From: Nocardioides caldifontis
GTDB taxonomy: Bacteria > Actinomycetota > Actinomycetes > Propionibacteriales > Nocardioidaceae
Reading direction: 5' to 3'
NCBI RefSeq assembly: GCF_008087345.1
Contig: NZ_VHIB01000014.1
Coordinates: 1-64,000 of the forward strand
DNA: 64,000 bases
Position numbers and translations under genes: made by a program. The notes under the pieces are model-generated. The model was not told the origin of the DNA. It ran no database searches and was given only the letters and a program-made list of their open reading frames with translations. Below, one piece after another: positions 1-8,068 of the stretch (its first letter is position 1; each line of letters begins with the position of its first letter).

Positions 1-2
1 GA

Positions 3-68
3 GATGCCCTTCGGGTTGAGAGCGTTGGAACCGTCGCAAGTCCCAATCTCCCAGCCCGCAAGGGCATC
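3..68. repeat. 9-bp inverted repeat at the left edge
   Basis: GATGCCCTT at 3-11 and its exact complement AAGGGCATC at 60-68 form an inverted repeat with a 48-nt spacer. It lies directly beyond the stop codon (75-77) of the minus-strand small gene, so it could close that transcript as a weak hairpin. The spacer is long and there is no T-run, so a terminator role is only a guess. Confidence 0.35.
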
Positions 69-74
69 CTTGCG

Positions 75-248
75 CTACGGCACGCCCACGACACCGTCAG
101 CAGAGCGATCGTCGGTGGATCCGGGCTTAGTAGTGACGTAGACGTCGTTGCCGTTGGAGAGCACCCGCCAGCCAGGGAGGCGGAGACCAAGGCTTCGATC
201 GTCACCATCGAGCTCGAAGGCGAATCGTAGGACGGTCTTCTTTCCCAT
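75..248 (-). CDS. 57-aa small protein downstream of the Gabija-like genes
   Basis: An intact 58-codon frame starts at ATG 248-246, with GAGGG four bases upstream, and ends at TAG 77-75. The protein begins MGKKTVLRFAFELDGDD and has a central stretch with GWRVLSNGNDVYVTT followed by a hydrophilic tail. There is no signal peptide or membrane segment. It lies on the same strand as the helicase gene, 128 bp after its stop, so it could be the last gene of the defence operon. I do not recognise the family. The compact charged N-half with alternating hydrophobics suggests a small beta-rich domain (inference). The main risk is that it is a chance frame. Confidence 0.5.
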   Translation of the reverse strand: MGKKTVLRFAFELDGDDRSLGLRLPGWRVLSNGNDVYVTTKPGSTDDRSADGVVGVP

Positions 249-376
249 CTAGCCCTCAGTTGTGTGGCGGTTTCGCTCAGATCTACGTTGCCAGCGCCAG
301 CGCCGGAATGACGCTTAGTGAAAGCGGCACAACGCACCCGATGTCGAGAGTCGCGATCCTTGGTCGAATCATGTGT

Positions 377-2092
377 TCAAGACCGCGGCTCGACTGGTGT
401 CAGTGGAGTCGCGCCCTCGGGGCGGATGAATACGACCCAATGCCGGGCCCGGGTGATCGCAACCCGAAGGAGCCGGCGGTCAGCATCGGCCTGCCGGGGA
501 TCTCCGCTGATCAGAGGGCCGTCATAGCGGCCCTCAACGATGACGACGGCGTCGAACTCCTTACCCTTCGATTTGTGCATCGTCATCACACTTACCGCCG
601 GCGGATCCTGTCGGGCGGCGTTGACTGCTTCCTCTGCGAGGGCAACTCGGACTGAACCGACGGCGTCCCGATACCCGACGTCACCGTCCCATGCGTCGAG
701 CAGTGCCCAGGCGAGCGCGTCGGTCGCGTGCAGTAACCGCAACAGCCTGACCTGCTTGAAGACCTCGTTGAGCTCGGTCGATCCGGCGAGCCGGGCGCGC
801 GCTGCCTGCCAGTCGCGGACTGGTTGACCTGTGAACTCAGTTGAGTCTCCGGCGCGCTCGATGAGGATCTTCGCCGTTTTTGAGGACGGCGCACGTCCGG
901 CGCGGACAGCCTCGATAGCGCGGTCCGTGGTCGCGATTGTGCGGCGTGCACCGTGCGTGCCGCGACCAACTTTCACTCGGTAGTACTCGGCGATCTGCGT
1001 CAGCGTGTGGATGACTGCCTCTGCGGTGCTCAGGTGGGGCCATTCGAGAACACTGGCGACGACGAGCCCAGCGGAGGCGGCAAGCTCGGGGTCCCAGTGG
1101 AGGACGTGCTCGACCGGGGGCAGGACCGAGCTGTTGGGCATCGTCTGCTCGTGCTCGAGTGCTTCCGAGACCCGGGCCGCGAGCGAGTTGGCTCTTGTCA
1201 GAACAGCGATCGTCGGCGTCGGGCCGAGTTGCTGGCTGGCGGCCTGCGCCACCACAGCGACCGCCCAGTGCGCCATCAACTCTGGCGGCAGGCGGCGATA
1301 CGAACGGAAGCGCACGTCCTCTGGCGGCGTAGCGGGCCGGTTCCGGAGGACGGCGTTTGCGTAGTCCAGGAGCCCGCCGCCGGGGCTTCGGTGGTTGTCG
1401 GCCGAGAGGTCGAAGGTCGTCGGGCGCAGGAACTGCTTGGCCTCGGACAACCTGTGCTCGTCGACTCCGTCGAGGTGCTCGAAGATCCGCTGGTCGGGAT
1501 CGGCGAGGCACAGCACGGTGCTCTCGCTGGCGAACGCTTGGACGACCCGCCATTGGTCACGGTTGGTGTCTTGGAACTCGTCGACGATCACGAGCGGGTA
1601 CATGGCGCTGTAGAGCGAACGGACGGTGTCCGAGCCCTCGAGCAGGCTCGCGGCCGTAGGCGCAAGGGTGTCGAAGACAAAGACCGACTCTTCTCGTGCC
1701 AATCGGATCGTTTCCGTCTGCCAGTCACCGACGTGGTCGGCGCGGAGTTGGGACTCGCGCTCGGGTGTGATGAACCTGGCGGGTTTCCCGGTCAGGAGCC
1801 GAGCATGCGACCTGACGACGTCGAGGAAGAACGCGTGGAAGGTGCGGACTTCGATCCGCTCGCGGTCGCCGCGACTCAGGACGCCGACCATCCGGTCGGT
1901 GACCTGACGTACGGCAGCACGAGAGAAGGACAGGAACAGAACTCGCTGATCCAGCTGCAGCTGGGGCAGGCTCTCACGTGCCTTCCACAGCGCAATGGTC
2001 GTCTTGCCGCATCCCGGGCCGCCCTCGATGAGCACGTGGCCGACGGCGTCGAGAATGGCCCGTCGCGTCTCGTCGAGCTGGAGCTGTCCCAC
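377..2092 (-). CDS. UvrD/Rep-family helicase, GajB-like (Gabija defence)
   Basis: The 571-aa protein has the full superfamily 1A helicase set: Walker A GGPGCGKTT (about residues 24-32), motif Ia around FLSFSRAAV, the DEXX motif VDEFQDT (about 170), the nucleotide-sensing ADPDQRIFE, motif V TMHKSKGKEFD (about 500) and motif VI RVAITRARH near the C-terminus. GTG at 2092 directly follows the TAG stop of the upstream OLD-nuclease gene with no gap, so the two are translated as a pair. In Gabija systems GajB is a UvrD-like helicase that partners GajA; this order and pairing match. It is somewhat longer than the usual GajB of about 500 aa. A housekeeping UvrD/PcrA is unlikely because of the short length and the fixed partner. 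Confidence 0.85.
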   Translation of the reverse strand: MGQLQLDETRRAILDAVGHVLIEGGPGCGKTTIALWKARESLPQLQLDQRVLFLSFSRAAVRQVTDRMVGVLSRGDRERIEVRTFHAFFLDVVRSHARLLTGKPARFITPERESQLRADHVGDWQTETIRLAREESVFVFDTLAPTAASLLEGSDTVRSLYSAMYPLVIVDEFQDTNRDQWRVVQAFASESTVLCLADPDQRIFEHLDGVDEHRLSEAKQFLRPTTFDLSADNHRSPGGGLLDYANAVLRNRPATPPEDVRFRSYRRLPPELMAHWAVAVVAQAASQQLGPTPTIAVLTRANSLAARVSEALEHEQTMPNSSVLPPVEHVLHWDPELAASAGLVVASVLEWPHLSTAEAVIHTLTQIAEYYRVKVGRGTHGARRTIATTDRAIEAVRAGRAPSSKTAKILIERAGDSTEFTGQPVRDWQAARARLAGSTELNEVFKQVRLLRLLHATDALAWALLDAWDGDVGYRDAVGSVRVALAEEAVNAARQDPPAVSVMTMHKSKGKEFDAVVIVEGRYDGPLISGDPRQADADRRLLRVAITRARHWVVFIRPEGATPLTPVEPRS

Positions 2093-4024
2093 CTAAGTTC
2101 CGCCGCCCGCGCTCGGGGCGACAGCGCCGGAGCTATCGGCATTTGAGTTGGCAGGCTCATCGGTCGGCTGCGACTCGCCGGGGGAGGCCGCGGCCGAAGG
2201 GTCGCCGGCCAGATCGGTGGATGCTGTCGGTACAGCTGCTGGCGCCAGGTCAGCATCGATGAGGGTTAGGAACGCAACCAGTGAGGCGGGCAGCTCGGTC
2301 ATGTCACGGGCCTCCCCGACGAGCAGAGGCGCGTAGCCGTCGTTGGCGCCCTTGCGTGCGATCAGGACCTTCCGCACGAGGTGGTCGACCGCATCGTCGT
2401 CACTGCCCGGGGCTAGGTAGCCGCAGTGGACCGGGTAGTCCTCCCTGGTGCTGACCGTGGCCAGGAATCGCCGCTTGACGGCAGCCGGAACTTCGGCGAC
2501 GAGCAGGTCTTCGACTCCGGCGTACGGGATCTCCTGGTAGTGGGTGAAGTCGTCGGTCTTTTGGACCCGGTCCTCGTCGAAGGGGGTGGTGGGTGTGTCA
2601 TGGATGCCGTAGACGGGCTTGCCGAGGCTCTTGAACAACGGCGCGTAGAGGGGAACCGAGCTGTCGTTGCCGGCGTCGAAGACTGATATGCCGGCTAGGT
2701 CGAGGTGGGTGTATCCGAGGGAAGAGTCGGCGTCGAGCACGTCGGAGACGACCGGAATCAGCGCCGCCTCGGTGGCGCCTTCGACCACTAGGACGGCCCG
2801 CGCCAGGACCGCCTCGGCGAACTGGCGCCGGTTCTCTCGGTACCGTTTGACCTTGAAGTCGGTCGGGAGCTCGATCGGCCGGCCGGACAGCTTCCCGGAA
2901 GGGTCGCGGGAGACCACCAGGAGGCTCTCCGGGGTGAAGCGCTCGATGACGTAGGGCGAGTGTGACGTCACGATTGCCTGTCCCATGCGGCGGGTGACGA
3001 AGTCGACCAACCTCCGCTGCGCGTGCGGGGGAATGGCGATCTCGGGCTCTTCCATCGCAAAGATGACGGAGTCGTCGCCCTTGAGTTCGGCGATGTAGGT
3101 GAGTAGTGCAAAGACGAGCAGGTTCAGAGATCCGGTGCTCAGCCGGTTGAAGGGAACCGGGGTCGATCCGGGGTTGCTGGCGATGAACACCCGCAGCGTC
3201 TCGCGGATGTTCTCGCGAGTCAGATCGGAGGGGTGGACCTGCACATCCTCGCCAGTGGCGCTCAGTGAGAGGAACCTCGCGATCCGGTCCTCCACACCGT
3301 CCAGAGTGCTCTCGAGGCTCGAGCCGGCCGCGAGGTCGACCTCAGCGAGGTCCTTGCGCACCTTCTCCCACAGCTCGAGGCCAGTGTCAGTCTCCAGCCG
3401 GATGATGGTGTCGAGCAGCGAGCCACGCTGGAAGCTGAGGGCTCGGGAGCCGGTGCGATTGGGCCGTAGATAGAGGTATCCGCAGTGCCGCTTGTCATCC
3501 CTGGTGAACACTCGACGGCCGCCGCCGAGCTCGTCGGTCTCGGTGGCGAGGTCGTCAACGACCGGCTCGGGGTGGGCGAAGAAGGTGCCCCCCTCAAAGT
3601 CATCCTCGGCCGGGTTGAACCGGCCACAGAAGAGCAGCGGCAGGCACCATGGGTGCGCGTCAGCCAGGTCGATCGTGTCCGGCTGGGTGTCCGCGAAGTC
3701 GTTGAGCTCGTGGTTCCACTTCCGGAGGTGGCCTCCGAACCGCCGCTCAGCACGGGCGGACAGGTCGACCAAGACGACCTCGATGAGGATGCTCGGGTCG
3801 TCGCCGGTGTCGTCATCCGTGAGGTAGCGCGAGTCGTGGAAGTCGTACTCGTCGACAACCGGCCGGCGGAGCATGCGCTCTGGGCCGAGGACCAGGTCGA
3901 GTGCCTCGCAGATCGTCGACTTGCCGATGCTGTTGGCGCCCACAAGCAAGGTGTGCCCGTCGAGGAGGAGCTCGCCCTCCTTGACGCCGCGAAAGTTCCT
4001 GATCCGGATGCGTCGAACCCGCAC
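2093..4024 (-). CDS. OLD-family ATPase/TOPRIM nuclease, GajA-like (Gabija defence)
   Basis: The protein of about 643 aa starts at GTG 4024 (VRVRRIRIRNFRG). An upstream in-frame ATG at 4396 would overlap the preceding gene by 200 bp and encodes no conserved sequence. The N-half is an SMC/OLD-type ATPase: Walker A GANSIGKST (29-37), an ABC-like signature around RLSTGSLN, Walker B with MEEPEIAIPP (about 320) and an H-loop TSHSPYV (about 350). The C-half is a TOPRIM nuclease domain with the acidic motif VVEGATEAAL (about 411) and later GIHDTP (about 471), which shows one Asp instead of the usual DxD. A tail rich in Ala, Ser and Pro ends the protein. GajA is a sequence-specific nicking nuclease of the Gabija anti-phage system, and GajB follows immediately. 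Confidence 0.83.
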   Translation of the reverse strand: MRVRRIRIRNFRGVKEGELLLDGHTLLVGANSIGKSTICEALDLVLGPERMLRRPVVDEYDFHDSRYLTDDDTGDDPSILIEVVLVDLSARAERRFGGHLRKWNHELNDFADTQPDTIDLADAHPWCLPLLFCGRFNPAEDDFEGGTFFAHPEPVVDDLATETDELGGGRRVFTRDDKRHCGYLYLRPNRTGSRALSFQRGSLLDTIIRLETDTGLELWEKVRKDLAEVDLAAGSSLESTLDGVEDRIARFLSLSATGEDVQVHPSDLTRENIRETLRVFIASNPGSTPVPFNRLSTGSLNLLVFALLTYIAELKGDDSVIFAMEEPEIAIPPHAQRRLVDFVTRRMGQAIVTSHSPYVIERFTPESLLVVSRDPSGKLSGRPIELPTDFKVKRYRENRRQFAEAVLARAVLVVEGATEAALIPVVSDVLDADSSLGYTHLDLAGISVFDAGNDSSVPLYAPLFKSLGKPVYGIHDTPTTPFDEDRVQKTDDFTHYQEIPYAGVEDLLVAEVPAAVKRRFLATVSTREDYPVHCGYLAPGSDDDAVDHLVRKVLIARKGANDGYAPLLVGEARDMTELPASLVAFLTLIDADLAPAAVPTASTDLAGDPSAAASPGESQPTDEPANSNADSSGAVAPSAGGGT

Positions 4025-4190
4025 GCCTTGCCCGTCCCTTGAGTGTGCGCCGTCCCCCGATCGGCCGGCTCGCGGCAGAACCATGCCACATCGGTGGCTC
4101 CCCTGCCGCCATTCGACACGGAACGAAGCGGGGCGGGCCCGGGGCCGCTCGATCCATGCGCGCGCCGCGGCATCCGGCAACGGCACAAAC

Positions 4191-5369
4191 TCAGTCCACG
4201 AGCCTGAGCACCGGCTTCTCGTCGCGCCACCCCACAAGGTTGCGGATCCTTTGAGGTGATAGGCGCAGTTCGTCTGCGAGATCGCCGAGAGTGACGCCGT
4301 GCTGGCCTGCGAGCGCGACGGCGGCGGTGAGCAGCTTCGGCACTTCCCCGGGGTAGTCAGCCACTGGTTGCGGATGGAACAAGCCGAGACCGGCAAGCTG
4401 GCTGTGTCTCTGGAAGGCGCGGCGATAGGCGGCCTCAGAGATGAGGCCCACCTCGCGGCAGCGGTAGATCATGGAACTGACGCTTACCCCCCATTCGGCC
4501 GACAGCTTGGCGAGTGCGTTGAGGTCCATCCGGCGTGGAAGAAGCGGGTGGACCTCCGCGCTTGGGGTTAGGAACTCCGCCGCGAACTGATCTGCCTGAC
4601 GTTCTTGCTCGGCGTCCCCGGGCTCTGCGTCCCCATGAAGGATGAGGTGCCCGAGCTCGTGTGCAGCAGTGAAGCGATGCCGGTAGACGTCGTCGGCGCG
4701 ATCGGGAGTGAGAACAATGATCGGACGTGGCAGGTGCGAGGTAGAGAACGCATCGACCGAGGCAGTGGCATCACCCGCGAACGGCGTCAGCGTGACGATG
4801 ATTCCGTGCTGCTCTAGGAGCCGCACCATCCGCGGAATACGTCCCGGGGGCAGGCCCCAGCGCTGTCGCAGTTCGCGGGCGGCCTTGACCGGATCACACG
4901 GCATGATGCTCTGGTCGATTTCGCCCGCAGAGAAGCCGGGCAGGTCGACAGGAGGGATCTGGACGAGTCGCTCGAGGGCATGGGTGAGCTCCCAGACTTG
5001 CTCGGTGAATGCGAGCGCTCGCTCGCGCTCGCGAGCTGGCGTTCGCCGGAGGCTGCGAAAGTGTGCCGCCGAACCTTCAAGACGTGCGTACGGACGCCCC
5101 GCGATGAAGAATTCGGGCGGAAGATCGAAGAGTTCCGCCAGGCGTCGCAGGTGGTCAGGCCGAGGAGGGTGGGAGCCCGATTCCCACTGGCCGACCGCAA
5201 CGGCCGACACCTTCAAGGCTTCGGCGGCACCCTTCTTCGTCATCGCAGCCAAGCGCCGCGCCTGGGTAAGCCTCGCCGGATCGAATACTCCAGGCGCGGC
5301 CCCACCGCTCGTCGAAACAGGCTCCTGAAAGAGCGTCAGATGGGAGGCAACGTCCTTGCGACGTGTCAC
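4191..5369 (-). CDS. XRE HTH - ImmA/IrrE metallopeptidase fusion
   Basis: The 392-aa protein has an N-terminal Cro/C1-type HTH (about residues 30-90, around AAEALKVSAVAVGQWESG) and a central ImmA/IrrE zinc-peptidase domain with AAHELGHLIL (HExxH, about 237-241). Such fusions often bind DNA and cleave a partner repressor after a stress signal (family knowledge). It sits between the unknown 272-aa gene, which it overlaps by 4 bp, and the GajA-like gene 167 bp downstream, all on one strand. That suggests it controls, or is a sensing part of, the defence operon. Which target it cleaves is not visible here. Confidence 0.85.
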   Translation of the reverse strand: MTRRKDVASHLTLFQEPVSTSGGAAPGVFDPARLTQARRLAAMTKKGAAEALKVSAVAVGQWESGSHPPRPDHLRRLAELFDLPPEFFIAGRPYARLEGSAAHFRSLRRTPARERERALAFTEQVWELTHALERLVQIPPVDLPGFSAGEIDQSIMPCDPVKAARELRQRWGLPPGRIPRMVRLLEQHGIIVTLTPFAGDATASVDAFSTSHLPRPIIVLTPDRADDVYRHRFTAAHELGHLILHGDAEPGDAEQERQADQFAAEFLTPSAEVHPLLPRRMDLNALAKLSAEWGVSVSSMIYRCREVGLISEAAYRRAFQRHSQLAGLGLFHPQPVADYPGEVPKLLTAAVALAGQHGVTLGDLADELRLSPQRIRNLVGWRDEKPVLRLVD

Positions 5370-6184
5370 TCGCCCTCAGCCTCACTCCCAGCCGCGAGCG
5401 GTTCGACCTCTTCCTCAGCGGAAGGAGACTCTTCGCGCTGCGGGCGCAGCCTCAGCCCAAGGTCGTCATCCACACCAATCGCGTCGAACCGCTCGACATT
5501 CGAAGCGCTGCGGACGGCATGCAACGGAGGCGCGATGGGCTCCTGCTGGTCCAAGTCGAGGATCCTCAGAGGCTGCCAGTGCGGCCAGGACACCTCGCCG
5601 ATGACGTGATCCTCGATCAGTAATTCTCCAAGGCCGAGCTCGAAGATGCCGTCGACGGTCGAACCGAAGCCGATGACGACGGCGCAGCCGGCCTTAGACA
5701 TCTCCTCGAACGCCTCCATCTCCTCGGCGTAGCGTTGGTCAGCAGCGTCGGGGTCTTCGATATCGTCGATACTGCGCTGGTCGTCGGGACGGCGTGGAGC
5801 AACCCCGAGGATCGCCACGCGCAGCTGCGACATGTCAATCCGACATTCCTGCCTGCGCTTGCGCGGGTCCGACGACACTCGAAGCGGCACGAGGACGACA
5901 TTGGTCTCGTCGATGACTGGGAATTCGAAGCGACTGCGGACCCCGGCCGGACGGCGCAGAACGACGCCCGGGATCTTGCGGAGCCTGTCATTGAGCATCT
6001 CGTGCTGCGCCACGAAGAGGGTGTGCCCGTAAGCGTCCTTGGACGTCGACGACTGCGCCAGTTGTGCTCGCACGGCGTCGGCCTGAGCATCGCGCATCGC
6101 GAGTGAGATCTCGTGCTGAATCCTTGCGCTCTGCATCCCAAGCCGCCTTCGAGCCCAGGGACTGCCCCCGTTGCCATCACTCAC
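5366..6184 (-). CDS. Hypothetical 272-aa companion of XRE-ImmA
   Basis: GTG at 6184 has a strong ribosome site (GGAGGGG, 7 bases upstream) and gives 272 aa; the frame runs further upstream but into non-coding sequence. The N-terminus is helical and charged (around QHEISLAMRDAQADAVRAQL), the middle is mixed alpha/beta with GVVLRRPAGVRSRFEFPVID, and a segment FGSTVDGIFELGLGELLIED precedes an acidic tail rich in Glu. There is no membrane segment. It overlaps the XRE-ImmA start by 4 bp, so the two are co-translated. I do not recognise the family. As first gene of the defence operon it may be the cleavage substrate or sensor partner of the ImmA protein (inference only). Confidence 0.7.
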   Translation of the reverse strand: MSDGNGGSPWARRRLGMQSARIQHEISLAMRDAQADAVRAQLAQSSTSKDAYGHTLFVAQHEMLNDRLRKIPGVVLRRPAGVRSRFEFPVIDETNVVLVPLRVSSDPRKRRQECRIDMSQLRVAILGVAPRRPDDQRSIDDIEDPDAADQRYAEEMEAFEEMSKAGCAVVIGFGSTVDGIFELGLGELLIEDHVIGEVSWPHWQPLRILDLDQQEPIAPPLHAVRSASNVERFDAIGVDDDLGLRLRPQREESPSAEEEVEPLAAGSEAEGE

Positions 6185-6227
6185 GCCGGTTCCCCTCCAG
6201 CTGCCAAGCCAGGTCGAACTTTCGATT

Positions 6228-6277
6228 CGATCACAAACTACATGCCTGTAACTTTGATCGCAACGCAGACGAGTATA
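6228..6277 (-). promoter_or_regulatory. Dyad operator and AT-rich promoter of the defence operon
   Basis: CGATCA at 6228-6233 and TGATCG at 6255-6260 form an inverted repeat between the GTG start at 6184 and an AT-rich patch at 6271-6280 that reads TATACT on the minus strand, a good -10 box. No clear -35 is visible. A repressor on the dyad would sit just downstream of the promoter. The HTH protein encoded in the operon is the natural candidate (inference). Confidence 0.4.
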
Positions 6278-6722
6278 TTTCGAGCACCCGTGGGGGATTG
6301 CCAGGCTCCGGCAGTCACGAACACGACGCTGCTGACTCGGCCGGCACGGCGGCCGCGCTGACGACCCCGGGCGAGCAAGCACAATGGCAGCCAGCAGGTT
6401 CGGACAGATCCGGAACCACCAACATCGGGCGCTCGGGCGAACGCCAGGGCCTGATCGACCTCCTGTCGAAGGGCGGAGAGCCCGCGTCATAGTGGGCTAC
6501 TAGCCGATTCCCGTAGGGCCGGTGTCTGGCCAGACTCGGCTTAGGTGCTCGGCGGGTTCGCTCTCTATTGGGCTGCCCACCTGTGCGCGGGTGTGGCTCG
6601 CAACCGGTCTGCAGTCCGCCGGGCACCGCTGACGAGGCGTGGCTCAAGAAGGGACTGCCCTGCTCGTAGTAGCAATGCCCACCTCGCCGTCCACGTCGGT
6701 ACGAGCACAGGCGGGAGCAGCC
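6278..6722. other. Gene-free stretch: defence promoter flank and IS110 left non-coding end
   Basis: I see no convincing gene between the defence promoter and the transposase start at 6723. The part next to the transposase (roughly 6491-6722) is the expected place of the long left non-coding end of IS110-group elements, which in studied members (for example IS621) encodes a structured bridge RNA guiding target and donor choice. Complementary short segments are present, but I could not fold the sequence or define the element's end. GGGAG lies just ahead of the ATG. Confidence 0.35.
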
Positions 6723-7971
6723 ATGGAGCAGGTCATCATCGGGGTCGATCCTCACAAGCTGTCAGCGACTATCGAGGTCGTCGACCACCACGAACCGTTG
6801 CTGGGTTCTGGTCGGTTCGCCACCGATCGGGCCGGCTACCGAGCTATGCGGACCTACGCGAAGTCATGGCCGAACCGGGTTTGGGCGGTCGAGGGCGCCA
6901 ACGGTGTCGGACGCCCGTTGGCCCAGCGGCTGCTCGAGGCTCGTGAGCAGGTCGTCGATGTTCCAGCCAAGCTCGCGGCCCGCATCCGGCGCCCGCCACG
7001 CGGGCCGCAGCGCCAGGCGCTCCTTGCTCTTCGACACCGGGCACAACCGCAAGACCGACGCCCGAGACGCCCACTCGATCGCGATCGTCGCTGTCCGCAC
7101 CAAGACTCTGCGGCTGCTGCAGGTCGACGGCGAGCTCGAGGCCCTGCGGATGCTCACCGACCGCCGCGAGGCGCTGACTCGGCGTCGGGTCCAGACCGTC
7201 GATCGGCTGCAGGCGCTCTTGGCCGAACTCCTGCCCGGACAAGCCAAACGCGACATCACCACCGGCCAGGCCAAGGCCATGCTCGCCTCTGTCCGTCCGC
7301 GGGACATCGCCGGGAGGACCCGTCGCCGCATCGCCGCCGACGAGCTGGCCGAACTGATCGCGGTCGAGGCGAAGATCAAGAAGGCCACCGCCGAGCTCAA
7401 GGCCATCGTGCTGGCCCGGGGCTCGAGGCTGATGGACATCCACGGCGTCGGTCCTGTGGTTGCCGCACGGATCCTGGCTGACGTCGGCGACGTCGCGCGC
7501 TTCGCCGACCGCAACCGGTTCGCTTCCTGGACCGGCACTGCACCGCTCGACGCATCCTCCGGCGAGCACGACCGTCACCGGCTGTCGCGAGCCGGGAACC
7601 GCCGGATGAACCACATGATCCACATCGCCGCGGTCACTCAGTTGCGCATCGACACCGACGGTCGGACCTACTACCGACACAAGCGAGCCGAGGGCAAGAA
7701 GCCCCTCGAGGCGCTTCGCTGCCTCAAGCGCAGGCTCTCCGACGTCATCTACCGGCAGCTCGTCGCTGACGCCGAACTCGCCGCCGGCACGAACTCCGAG
7801 GCGGGTCCGGGAGGGCACTGCGGGGCGTCTCAAGAATCCTGCGCGGCCGACCTGCCCCCGCACATCGACACTTCGGATCAGCCACTTCCCGGACCCGCAC
7901 AACCGACGCTACGCGCGGCATCGACCTCCCGGAAGTCCCGACGAAACAGAGTCCTCACCGCAGCCGGTTGA
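6723..7971 (+). pseudogene. IS110-family transposase, disrupted by a 37-bp insertion
   Basis: Two frames together encode a typical IS110 transposase. The first (6723 to about 6989) starts MEQVIIGVDPHK, with the first catalytic Asp, and contains AVEGANG with the Glu. The second (from 7027) carries FDTGHNRKTDARDAHS with the last two acidic residues of the DEDD set, then the C-terminal Tnp domain with IHGVGPVVAARILADVGD and a Ser-containing SSGEHDRH. Between them lie 37 bp (6990-7026); removing these restores one frame of about 403 aa, the usual family length. The DEDD site is thus split over two frames and the enzyme should be inactive. It sits between the defence operon and the conjugation genes. 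Confidence 0.85.
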
Positions 7972-8068
7972 CAACAGAAGGGAGCCGAATCGTGGCGCCT
8001 CGAAGGGCTTCCGCTAGATGCCTAGCACGTCCCTATACAAACAGATTTCGAACGGATGAGTGGCAGCG

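Noticed and set aside
953-2146. 397-aa plus-strand frame
   Set aside because: It lies antisense to the helicase gene, whose reading gives all SF1 motifs; the plus-strand translation is Arg/Gly/Val-rich with no domain pattern.
4025-4396. Longer start for the GajA-like gene (ATG 4396)
   Set aside because: The added residues have no conserved pattern and would overlap the XRE-ImmA gene by 200 bp; GTG 4024 begins right at the conserved ATPase strand.
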